DNA of 64,000 nt. Source: Pisolithus tinctorius. Its lineage: Eukaryota > Basidiomycota > Agaricomycetes > Boletales > Pisolithaceae. The translations under genes were made by a program, and so were the position numbers. The stretch covers positions 434,001 to 498,000 of the forward strand of contig JANFAH010000019.1 of assembly GCA_024663395.1 (NCBI GenBank), in the 5' to 3' direction. Position 1 is the first letter of the stretch. Each line of letters begins with the position of its first letter. The notes beneath the pieces were generated by a model. The model saw nothing but the letters and a program-made list of their open reading frames with translations. It did no database searches and was not told the origin of the DNA. Positions 23,201 through 33,200 of this stretch are shown one piece after another.

Positions 23201-23733
23201 GCCCATTCAATTCCAAAGGAATGACAAGGTAAGACGAAACATCGTTTTTGTTCAGTTTCCAGTATCTCTAATATTCACCAAAGATCGTGGAATATCGCTT
23301 CATCAAAGTGAACTTTGAGTCCACCATTGATTGGTGTCAGTACACGGATTATCTATGTTGCCATCCTAACTTCCACGGACGTCCTCGTTACGACTGTGTG
23401 CTTGTCAAGACTCAGGAGAAAGACATATTTGGGCGACTCGTACTTTTGTTCAATTGTGTTGTTGGTGAAGAAACCTTCCCTTTGGCCTTGCTACAGCCAT
23501 ATGACACCCAGCTGATTGGGCAACGGCTCTGGAAGGACAACCACCTCAACTTCTGGAGGGTAGGTGCGCAACCACGCAGATCATCTGAAATTATTTCGGT
23601 CCACTCGATCATTCACGGCGCCCTTCTATATCCAGATCATACAAGACCAGGCGAGTATCTCATTGTTGACACGATCGACACTGACATGTTCCTTCGTGTG
23701 CAAATGATGCACAAAGCGGCAGGGCACCTCTGA
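20219..23733 (+). CDS. Plavaka transposase (multi-exon, partly degraded)
   Basis: The start MPPEKHTTTCESCGKTFKLT gives an N-terminal zinc finger (CxxC ... HCKSC). Coding blocks then occur in order with small introns: about 20,660-21,007 (WYPFRTCLDFDLSEFI), 21,060-21,281 (YYCSLWDWACDLL), 21,330-21,510, 21,572-21,694, 21,825-22,034 (HPCPVCLIHRNEI, a Cys pair), 22,083-22,230 (WDRLHANCVGKFGNHLW), 22,425-22,603 (CHDTFPHEMEKDS), 22,652-22,850, 22,899-23,228 and 23,284-23,733 (ending MHKAAGHL). The WYPFRxxLDF and CPxC blocks and their order are those I associate with the Plavaka class of basidiomycete CACTA-related transposases; the assignment is from memory of the family. Exons 1-2 and the block near 22,230-22,380 do not join cleanly, so the gene may be dead or its splicing unresolved. 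The second copy at 53,670-57,181 has the same exon order. Confidence 0.75.
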
Positions 23734-23960
23734 AACGGTCTATTTGTACGTCGTCCTTCTGAAACCCTTTCATTTGAAACTGACAAGTCCCCCTTCTGAT
23801 CATCAGTGTATTGAGGATTGACAAGCTGTCTAGCCCACGAAATAACAACATTTTCGTTACTTCATAGATCCATATGGCATACAAGGTTATTTTCCCTTGA
23901 CCATAGTCACCTCCTTGCTTTGGTTCGTTTATTACCTTACCGCTAATAATATCTTTTTGT
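23734..23960 (+). other. Shared 3' flank of the Plavaka transposase gene
   Basis: This stretch is alignable with the inverse of about 53,455-53,670 in Plavaka-2 (shared blocks CATAGATCCATAT, TTTGGTTC and TTTATTACC, GCTAATAATA). The alignment ends at about 23,955, where FAS2 homology begins. Confidence 0.65.
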
Positions 23961-23962
23961 CT

Positions 23963-26050
23963 TTGAACCACAGAGATTTGCGAGTACGCACTACTCCGAG
24001 ATTGTTCATGTGAATGTTCGCAGAATGGAAGCATATGTGGAAGAAATGACCAGTGGTGACATGATCTCTACCATGAACATTCAAAAGGTTCAATAAGATG
24101 TCCTCAAACTCTGGACAGTCGTCAACTCATAACCCAGAATCAGCTGGGACCAGAAGAGCCGTATCAAGGCTCTGTATGAAGGTGTTGTCCATTTGCTGAG
24201 GAGGGGCCCTGACCAGCCCCATCAATGTCATCGCGACCATTGTTCTTCCTCTCAGTTTTTTCGACCTCAGGTCTCTATAATCACATCCATATCTGCTGAC
24301 AAGATGCCATTCTTCGTGAAATTGCCATGCCTGGAACGACTTTCAAGGACAAGAACACTCTCCTCACCAGTGTTAGCAAAGGTTCCATTGGCGTTGAGAT
24401 CTTAAAGGGCCTCGTTCTGGTGGCGCCCATGTTGTTATCACCACTTCCTGCTACAGTCGCTCCACTGTGGAGTATTACCAAGACATTTACCGAAGGTTCG
24501 GTGCCCGGGGTTCAGCACTCACTGTCATGCCCTTCAATCAGGGGTCCAAGCAGGATGTCGAGGCACCCATCAACTATATCTATGCTACTCTTGGCATGGA
24601 TCTCGACTACATCCTTCCATTTGCTGCCGTTCCAGAGAATGGGCGCAAGATTGACGGCTTGGACAACAAATTGGAGCTTGCTCACCATATTATTATGCTT
24701 GTCAACTTGCTGTGGATCTTGGGTGCCATCAAGACCAAAAAAGCGTCTGGTCAGCTCGTTACTCAGCCTGCCCAGGTTATTTTTCCATTGTCACCAAACC
24801 ACGGTCTCTTTGGCAATGACGACCTGTACTCAGAGTCCAAGATCTCGCTTGAAACCTTGTTCAACCACTGGAACTCCAAAAGCTGGGGTGAATATCTATG
24901 CCTGGCTGGTGCTGTGATTGGGTGCGTAACTCGTTAAACCCAGCTTGGCACCTACAACTAACTCCCATCTTAGATGGACCTGCAGTATGGGTTTGATGGA
25001 TGCCACCAATATATTCGCTCGGGAAGTCGAAGCTTACGGTGTGCACACCTTCTCTGCAAAAAAGATGGCATTCAACATCCTCGGTTTGATGCACCCACTG
25101 CTCTTTAGCATCACACAAGTGGAACCCATCTGGGCAGATCTGAACGGCAGAATAGATCATCTCCTGGACCTTGCTGACATCACTACTCGCATTCGGATGG
25201 ACCTGAATAAGAAGAGTGAACTTTGCCATGCCATCGCTCGTGACAATGCACCTGACTTCAAGGTCATCAATGGTGCTGAGGGGGAACATGCGCTCCAGAA
25301 TATTAATGTTGTACCTCGTGCTAACTTCAAGTTTGATCTCCCTACTCTCGAACCTGCTTCTGCCTTCGAGGAACTCAGCAAATCGCGCGGTATCATCGAC
25401 TCGGAAAAAGTCATCGTCATGACTGGGTTCGCCAAAGTCAGCCCATGGCATAGTTCATGGACTCAGTGGGAGATGGAAGCTCGCGGAGAATTCACTATTG
25501 AAGGTTGCATCAACATGGCACGGATCATGGGCTCTATTAAGCACTTTGACAGCCACCTCAAAGACGGTACTCTACATGTTGGTTGGGTAGACGCCAAGAC
25601 AGGAGAGCCTGTGGACGACAATGACATTAGAAGCCAGTATGAGAAGGAGATTCTCAGTCACGCCGGTGTCCGTCTAATCGGTGCATATCTCTCCCTTCCT
25701 TGTGATCTATTATTGAAGGTTGCATCGACATGGCACGGATCATGGGCTCTATTAAGCACTTTGACAACCACCTCAAAGACAGTACTCTACATGGTTGGTT
25801 GGGTAGATGCCAAGACAGGAGAGCCTGTGGATGACAAGGACGTTAGAAGCCAATATGAGAAGGAGATTCTCAGTCACGCTGGTGTCTGTCTAATCGGTGT
25901 GTATCTCTCCTTTCCCTGTGATCTATTGTTGAACTCGAAATGTAGATTCCCTGAATTGTTCCGTGGGTATGATCCCAAGAAGGTGTTCAACCAGGAAATC
26001 GAATTGATCCATGACCAGCAAGCTAAGTTATCTAGGTCGTCATGCTAACC
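23963..26050 (+). pseudogene. FAS2: Captured fragment of fatty acid synthase subunit alpha, ketoreductase region
   Basis: Successive plus-strand frames read as Fas2: YSEIVHVNVRRMEAYVEEM, NIQKVQ (stop) [41 protein letters not shown], then [112 protein letters not shown], and VGWVDAKTGEPVDD. In the fungal enzyme this region forms the NADPH-dependent ketoreductase domain. Here it has stops, frameshifts and no start. An intron (GTGTGTATC...GTAG, near 25,900-25,947) is retained before FPELFRGYDPKK, so capture was from genomic DNA and not from cDNA. A 217-bp internal tandem duplication is present. The piece replaces the PRP8 piece found at the same place in Plavaka-2. Confidence 0.85.
25497..25931 (+). 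repeat. 217-bp tandem duplication inside the FAS2 fragment
   Basis: The unit from ATTGAAGGTTGCATC to CCTTGTGATCTATT (25,497-about 25,714) is repeated at 25,715-25,931. Both carry VGWVDAKTGEPVDD and the start of the following intron. Differences are few, so the duplication is recent relative to capture or was already in the donor. Confidence 0.85.
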
Positions 26051-26054
26051 CTGG

Positions 26055-26339
26055 GTTCTAACCAGTTTAAGCAGTACCTTGTTGACTCCACATGCACCGT
26101 CGTTCGCATCGCCATCCTGCACTCACTAGTGGCCTCCGTCGTGCCGCTTCCCTGTGCCCCAATTCTGCAGCAGCCTACTATTTTATGTTCCATCCGTTCC
26201 TAGCCCCTGCAATCCTCTACCGAATTCAATATGCCTTTCCCCAGTAAGGATGGCATAGCCATGGATCTATGGTGACTTTCCCTTGCCATGAGGTTCGTCT
26301 GACCTGATATTACGCACCAGCCCTTCAGTAAGAGGCATC
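26055..26339 (+). other. Shared sequence after the cargo slot
   Basis: Homology with Plavaka-2 resumes here: TTTAAGCAGTACC and GACTCCACATG align with the inverse of about 49,675-49,705. No gene is recognised. Confidence 0.6.
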
Positions 26340-28108
26340 ATGGCTGCATCGCGGTGCGCTATTTTTTTGGTCAGGGTCAGTAGCGTACGCACCACTCCCA
26401 CATTCAAAAGGTCGTCAAGAAACTGATTGACGACCCCACTGCCCAGTCCCCTTATGCTCTGTCTACGTGTTCTGAGCACATCCATTATGAATCTCAGTGG
26501 GCACTCTCTGTCTGCACTTGCTGACTTGGATGAAGCCGATGCTGGTGAAGGTAACCAATGGACCATGAGTGCGTCAGCTGGGTCAAGAGATGGCAGTGGT
26601 GGTCTTGCAGAGGCTCGTACCCATGCCTATGCAAATTCCTGCTCTTACTGACTGCTTCACAGGCATTGAAGGCCGTCCAACTGCAACTCGATGTAGAGAA
26701 ATCCCGCAATTGAGAGCTACTGGAGAAGAATACCGTCCTCGAGGCAAACAAAACACGCCGGTCTACGAAAGACATTCCCACTGACGTTATCGCATATGAT
26801 AGTGAGATCAAGATGCTTGGGAAGAAGTATGCTGTCATGATGGAGATGTTCTTGCCGCGAACACCACTAACTAACGCAATGTCTGAGTTGTCTATGTCCC
26901 CCACTCCCATATTTGCAACAGCTGAGTGTTATGCCAACGCTGCAGTGGAGGAACACAGCCTCGTTGCAGAGCTTGACTCAATTCTCCCGGAACATCTACG
27001 TAGATTGAGACATACACACTTCTTTCTTGATGTCGTACGTTCACGCTTGTTGCTTGGTTCTTCTGTACTGACAAGATCCTAGTTCATGCAGGCGATGCAA
27101 AACGGTCATTCTGACATTCTCTACAAACTATGTGACAACGCCCATGAAATCTTTGGGCTACCGAAGAACCACTTCCTGCCAGTTGCATCTCGTCTCGAAG
27201 TTCCTGAAATCGTCAAGATGCTTGGTGTTAACGATGTGGGCACTCCTAACCAACGCTTCACCATCTGGTTCCCTTTTCTGTTCAAGGACATGAAGGTTGA
27301 TGTGCACAAACCATTCATGAACTGGAAGCCACTCGCTCTGGTGTGTTCGAAACTACTACCGCTCTAAGTTTGCACTGACGAGGAAAAGATTTTGAAGGGA
27401 GCGCTGTGGGGCAAGATGTCCCTCACAGAAGGCTTTGTTCGTCGTGGTGGGCCAAGGACAAATGGGCAGAAATGGAAGGTCACTGCAGTGACACCGGGGT
27501 CTATTGCGTGGGCAGCCATGGTGGCAAGTAAATTGCTTGCATCGATACAGCACCACACGTCACTGATTCAATCCCCGTCATTATAGTGTATGTTTCTACT
27601 TTCACCCGACAAAGAGTTCCCAGGGAATGGCTGCGGACAAATCTCAAAAATCGACTACTATCAAGTGTTCCACATGTACAAACAAGTGCTTATCACCAAG
27701 TGGATGGGTCGTCACATCCAGAACATTGTCGCAGAGATGAATCACTTCGTGTTTGGGAATCCCAATGGGGCTACCAAGTCCAAGACCAGTGTGATGGAGG
27801 ACCTGTCTGTGGAGATCAATGCTGCCATGGCAGCAATGGATGCCACTGTGTTGTCAGATGATGATACAGATGAGGTAGCTGCCGCTGATTCCAACATTCA
27901 CGAAAGTAGCTCTGGTCTGTCCACTCCGGATTCAGTCTCAATCGGCGATGTGAATGTTCATGTCATTGTGACATCCACCCCCGCTCCTGGCATGGGCAAT
28001 ACCACCAACTCAGCTACTGCCAATAGCAATAATGTGGAATCCAGTACTGGTACTACAGCATGGAATAAGTCTAGTGGATGTCATGGTAGAGGTAGACAGG
28101 CAAAGTAG
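26340..28108 (+). CDS. Plavaka companion ORF, function unknown
   Basis: The frame starts at MAASRCAIFL (26,340) and contains a TGA near 26,430. It goes on through LSALADLDEADAGEGNQWT, an intron, a coiled-coil-like ALKAVQLQLDVEKSRN and ELLEKNTVLEANKTRRSTKD, then YDSEIKMLGKKYAVMMEMF, HSDILYKLCDNAHEIFGLPK, PEIVKMLGVNDVGTPNQRF, WFPFLFKDMKVDVHKPFMNW, and a last part FLLSPDKEFPGNG, ISKIDYYQVFHMYKQVL, ending in a Ser/Thr/Asn-rich tail (to 28,108). At least four exons are implied. The same ORF is present in Plavaka-2 (complement 47,759-49,680) with high similarity, although the DNA between it and the transposase differs. It is therefore part of the element core. No catalytic motif is visible. I think similar sequences occur as hypothetical proteins in other basidiomycetes; a link to DUF6532 is possible but not claimed. 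Confidence 0.65.
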
Positions 28109-28879
28109 CTACTAATTGTCATTACTGTTAGTTGCAGGCATGTGTATTGTAATACTACTTGTACGCAATTTCAAAAATTTTGTCTAAGTCTTGAAAAGCT
28201 CCTTAAGAGGTGTTGATGATTGTATAGAAAGATTGGTCATGTGGACTAATGGTAACACATGCTAAAGTAAGCCTCACTACTAGTCGGCACTAGACTAACT
28301 AACACCGAGTCCTTAGGTTCGAATCCTGATGAGAGCAATAAAAAATACTTACTAATACTTACTAGTTAGATTGGGGACAGGTTGTATTAGTAAAGATTTC
28401 CATGTAAGGTGATACTAATAGCATAGCATGTAGTAGACAAAGATAAGATAGATAGATTAAAATCAGAATAGAATAGAATTGTGGTCAGGTGATAAGATAA
28501 GATTCCAAAAGGTAATAATATAATAAAATTTTTGTTGCCTTAGTCCGAAGTGTATTGCGATCCTCGGCTCTTGTTGCAATACATTGCAAGTCTGATTATG
28601 GTAGGATGGCAGTGCCCAGGGTCTGGATGCTTGTCACATGACAAGGCTATCGTAACAATCATTATAATTACATTATAATTGCATTGCAATGTAGGGGTGA
28701 TGGCACTATGTTTGTACTATTGACCCCCAAATATTACCTTGCTATGCCATAGCAATGCCTATTGTAAGTCTGATTACGTAGAAAACTTTAGTATTGCAAT
28801 GCCATTTTAATTACGCATTTGATTGCGGGCATTGCAATCGCTTGTGATGCATTGAAACTAATATACAGATTTTCTGACA
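28109..28879 (+). other. 3' subterminal region of Plavaka-1
   Basis: AT-rich with many ATTGCAAT/TGCAAT words in both orientations (about 28,560-28,860), probably transposase-binding sites. It holds the tRNA-like module and the 3' terminal inverted repeat. Plavaka-2 has the same word in 46,910-47,060. Confidence 0.55.
28234..28336 (+). other. tRNA-like Pol III box A/box B module in Plavaka-1
   Basis: TGGACTAATGG resembles box A and GGTTCGAATCC is a perfect box B. A T-arm TTAGG-TTCGAAT-CCTGA can pair fully. The acceptor stem does not pair and the spacing is long, so this is a tRNA-derived relic or an internal Pol III promoter rather than a functional tRNA gene. It is in the same orientation as the transposase, as in Plavaka-2. 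Confidence 0.5.
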
Positions 28880-29722
28880 CATTGAGCTGCATAGCTGTGA
28901 ATACACTCCATGTCTTTGCCCACCACTTGCTTGAGCTCTCTCAGGGCCTGTACATTTCAACTCTGAGATTGTCATCTCAGATCATTGTGCAATAATATCG
29001 AAGATATGTGTATCAACCTCAGTTGTCAGGTGTGTGTTTTTGATAGAGAACTGTGTACATCAGCAAAACTACAATGTGCTTAATCTGTCTTGATTCCAGC
29101 TTAATTACTTAGAAACCCTTTCTGTCTATGTCTTGAACTGCAGCTAATGCAAGGCCTAAGGATCCAACTTGAGTTTCAGTTCTCCATTCTATGTGTTTGC
29201 TCACCTTCAACTACTGAACCTTTCAGACTGAACCCCAGTTTATGACCTACATGGATCAATGCATGCAAGAGGGATACCATGAAGTGAGACAACATTTCTG
29301 GTTGAATGAAGGCTTGCTCCTGGTTCTGGAACCTGTCAGCAAAGATGTACTGTTTGTAGAACCATAGACATACCCTTCTCATCTGGTAGGTGACATAACC
29401 CTTATGATGGCTTGCAGAATACAAGGTCTGCAGATGCAAAGCATCCAAAAGGTGGCATGACTTACTGTCCATTCCCCAAGTGATCAATGAAGTTGGTAAG
29501 AGTAATAGCTTGAGGTGACTCAACCACCAGTAGCTGTCTCTGGCTATCTTGTTTATATTAATGACCCACTCCTGCCCAGAGCATACAAAACTAGAGCTTT
29601 GTGCATGATGTGACTACAAGAACTGTTAGTCACATATACTACAACATATAGGCCATATAATCCACAAACATGTGAAACTTCAGGTCATTGAAAAAAATAT
29701 GCCATCACTTGCAGTTGTCCTT
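28880..29722 (-). pseudogene. Questin oxidase pseudogene, piece 2 (middle exons)
   Basis: Minus-strand homology to exons 2-4 of the intact gene resumes right after Plavaka-1 (GAGCTGCATAGCTG against GGGCTGCATACTG). Coding blocks include YIFADRFQNQEQAF, HALIHVGHKLGFSLKGSVVE, and LGMDSK-type remnants of HLGDEK. Several stops are present and CpG is nearly absent. The last 13 bp, TGCAGTTGTCCTT (29,710-29,722), form the left target duplication of the LINE. Confidence 0.8.
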
Positions 29723-30295
29723 TTTTTTTTTTTTCATTGTTTTTAGTGCTTGAGAGTCTAGTGACCCTATGTTGCACTATACAGGTGTGGTATTAGCTTA
29801 TCTAGTATGGCCCCCTGTGCCTGCCTGATCCCACAAGCGAGTGAATGCCCTGGTGGCAGGGCCTTTGGCCCCCCACCAGTCCACCATTCCCACTGGCCAT
29901 TTTAGACACTCTGCCTTGGAGTGGGTAGGCTTAAGACTTCTCTAGATGCTAATCTGAATCTACACTAATTCGGCTGCTGTTTGGGTGAGCTGATAGAGAA
30001 GGCAATGTGTTCTTTAGCTCTGTTGGTTGAAGACTGCTTTGTGGAGGCTGCATTTTGCAGTGGTGGTGGTGTAGTGATGGGGTGAGTTGATTGGGGAGCT
30101 TTGAGAATGGGTGCAGCTTTTTTAGCTGATGGGTTTGGGGTCTGTTGGGACTGATGGAGCATTGGGCTGGGGATGTGTGTGAGTCGGTCATATGGGGGGA
30201 TGGGGGATGTGGGTGTCATGGCTGTATACAGTGGTGTGGTGATGTGTGGGATGGGTATGCTCGGCTGGGTAGCTTCTTTTATCTGTGCTAGGGCT

Positions 30296-33200
30296 TTAAC
30301 TGGTGTCTCGTTTGCTTTTGAATACCTCACCAAATGTTTCCTGTAGTTGTTTCATACTTGTCACATATTTGAGGGGATGGGGTTGTGCTTTTGCATTTGA
30401 TAGAATGTAAGATAGCGAGCTGGCATCCCTGCTGAGGGCATTGCGGAGGATGTGTCTCTCCCTGTCATATCTGGGGCATTGGAACAGGAAGTGATGGGCA
30501 TCTTCCAGGGTGGTTTCACTGCACTGCAGGCACATAGGTGTGTCACTGTGCTTGAAGTGGTGTAGGTGTTTGTTGAGCAGGATATGGCCTGTGCGGAGCT
30601 GGATGTACAGGCCTGACTGTCTTTTGGGGAGCAAGGCAGTTAGTTTCACAAAAGTGTTACTGGGTAGGAAGGGGTCTATGCACGATTTCCTGCTGTAATG
30701 AGGGGATCCCTGCCACTCATTGTTCCAGAGGACTTTTAGTTTGGTGGCATGGGTTTGTTTCAGGGTAGATATGCTGAGGGGCAGGCATTCTGCTAGTGTG
30801 GGTGGGAGTGCTTCTGGTGGGCTGGTGGGTTTGTCTCTTTTTGCTGCTAGTTTTGCTTCTCTGTCTGCTAGTTCATTTCCTTCTATTTCCATGTGCCTGG
30901 CTATCCATTGCAGCATGATGTCTTTTCTTGACAAGCAATTGCTTTTGCATAAGTCTTGTATCATTGACCTAAAGTGCATGAGTAGATAATGCCTGGGTTT
31001 AGCTGATGGTCGCTCACTGGATTGGATGACTGCTTGGTTGTTGGTGAGTATTGATGCTGGGAAGGTCACTTTGGTGTTGGATGTCAGGAGGTGGGCTGTT
31101 GCTTCTGCTTCAAAAACTGTGTGCTCTGATGCGCTACCTAGTCGGTAGCATAGTGTGGCAAGGTGTTGATAGTCTACATACAATATGGCTGCTGCACTGA
31201 CCCCCTCACTTGTGCATGACCCATCTGTGAACACTAGGGTCCAGTTTTGGATCTTTGCGAAGCTCTTGACTGCTTCCTTTTTGTTTGGGGCTATAGCAAT
31301 CACGTGCAGGGGGAGGGTGCTTGGGGGCAGTAGGCATGGGCAGATTTCTTTGACGGCTCTTGGGTTGACTTCTAGGTCATGAAAGAGGCGATGTAGTGCC
31401 ATGCAGTGTCTTTTTATGTTCCTTTTTGCTGCTCTATTGATATGCTGATGTAGGGGGTGTGTGTCTGGCAGTGATGCCAGTCATAGGGACACTCTGTATA
31501 GCATGTGTTGAATGAGTTGGGGGGCTGGGAGGATGTGTGCATGCACTAGTAGGGTGTCCGTGGGCATGGTTCTCATGGCACCTGTGGCTGCTAGTATAGC
31601 CATTCTTTGGATTGTGGTGATGTGCACTGCTATGCCTTTCGAGCCTTGTGACCTAGAGGAGAGATCCCCAGTGTAGGAGGGGTGTAGCCACACCAATGCA
31701 GCATAGGTTACTTTTGGTACAACAACTGCCTGGTAGAGCTGGTGCATTAGTTTCATGGGGATGCCCCATGAGGTCGTGGAGAGCCTTTGGAGTAGAAGGG
31801 CCTGCTTTGTGCCTTTTGCTAAGGCTTGTGCTGCTTGTGTTTTCCATCTTAGTTCTTGGTCCAGCATTACACCTAGAAATTTGTGAGTACTTGACAGATT
31901 TATAGTGGTACCTCTTAGTGTTAGTGGTGGTCTGGGTTTGTTATGGTTGAGCATGAAGTCCATCAGTATGAATTTGCTGGTTTCGAAATGTGAATTGTGG
32001 TCTTTTGACCAGGTGTAGGCGCCGTCTTCTTGTTCCATCATGTCACATAGGATGGTGTGGGTTGCTGCGAAGGTTTTGCCGATAGCTATGAAGGCGGTGT
32101 CATCTACAAAAGCTAGTGTTAGTTCGTTTTTACCTTTGGCTGTGTCCACTAGGTCCGAGCTGTAGATTACATAGAGGATCATTGATAGCAGGTCTCCTTG
32201 TCCTATGCCATTGTTGATTTCAAACCAGTTGGATTCGTAGTCATCGAAGCATATCTTGGTTTTTCTATTGGAGAGTAGCTGTCCTGTGTAGTCCATGATC
32301 TCTGTGGGTAGGTTCTGCTTCCTCATGTTGTGTAGTAATCAGTCTGTGATGGCATTTGGGAATGCCCCTTCTATGTCAAGGAAGAGTGCAGAGACCACTT
32401 GCTTTTGTCTCCATGCATGTCGTATCGTGGACTCTAGTAATATTAGCAAGTCTTTGGTCGAATGTCCTGGCCTGCCACCAAAGTGTGTACCCAGGAGTAA
32501 CTGGTGTTTTTTGAGGATGTAGGTTGTATTTTCTGCTATGATTGCTGAGAGGAGTTTTGCAGTGGTGTTGAGAAGTGCGATAGGGTGATAGGCCTTTGGC
32601 GTGGTGTAGTCTGCTTTTCTGGGCTTGCAGAGGATTACTGTCGTTGACTCCCTCCAGGGGTTGTAGTAGGTCTTCAGTGTGAACACTGTGTTGAAAAGAT
32701 GTAGTAAGTAACTTGACAGAACATGAGATTTTTGAAAGATGATGTTTGGTACTCCATCAGGCCCTGGGGCCTTGTATGGGCTGAGGTTTTTGATCATGCA
32801 TGTGAGTTGATCCTTTGTGATGGTTGACCACTGTGCCTCTGGCATTGGGTACCTGTAGTCTTGTGGTACTGTGGACTGGGGTGGGGGGGTGGGAAGAGTG
32901 CACTCACGAAGGCTTGGCTCTTGTCTTTGTTGGTGTTGAGCATGGACACCACTCCGTTGTTGTCTAGTTTCTTGAGTGTTGACACACAGGCTTTGCTGCT
33001 GTCTCCATAGGGGTTGGACAAGTATCTGTTTGCTATCCATAAGTCATTGCTGTTTGCCTCCTCGAGCCAGTCCTTCCAGTGATTCTTTTTTGCTGATTGA
33101 ATGGCTTTGTTGTACTCCCTGGCTTTTGTTCTGCAGTGGCTGTGACTGGGGTGATCGCATCTTGCATGAAAGGTGTATGATGCTTTACTTAGCATTTTTA

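Larger units (their letters stand above)
19263..28879 (+). mobile_element. Plavaka-1: complete Plavaka-type DNA transposon carrying a FAS2 fragment
   Basis: The ends are TGTCAGAAAAT at 19,263 and its inverse ATTTTCTGACA ending at 28,879. The flanking dinucleotide CA occurs on both sides (19,261-19,262 and 28,880-28,881), and removing the element with one CA restores the questin oxidase exon: GCCCATTGAGCTGCAT against GTCCACTGGGCTGCAT in the intact paralogue. Contents in order: a CGGA-rich 5' subterminal region, a multi-exon transposase, a captured FAS2 piece, a companion ORF, a tRNA-like module and an AT-rich 3' subterminal region with TGCAAT words. It is related to the inverse element at 46,895-59,684. 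CpG is better preserved here than in that element, so this one is probably younger. Confidence 0.85.

Noticed and set aside
23963..26050. A functional fatty acid synthase gene
   Set aside because: Only part of the alpha subunit is present, with stops, frameshifts, a tandem duplication and no start, inside a transposon.
28234..28336. A functional tRNA gene
   Set aside because: Box A and box B are present but the acceptor stem does not pair and the middle does not fold as an anticodon arm.
19263..28879. A classical CACTA element
   Set aside because: Ends are TGTCAGAAAAT, not CACTA, and the target duplication is 2 bp rather than 3 bp; the transposase is Plavaka-like.
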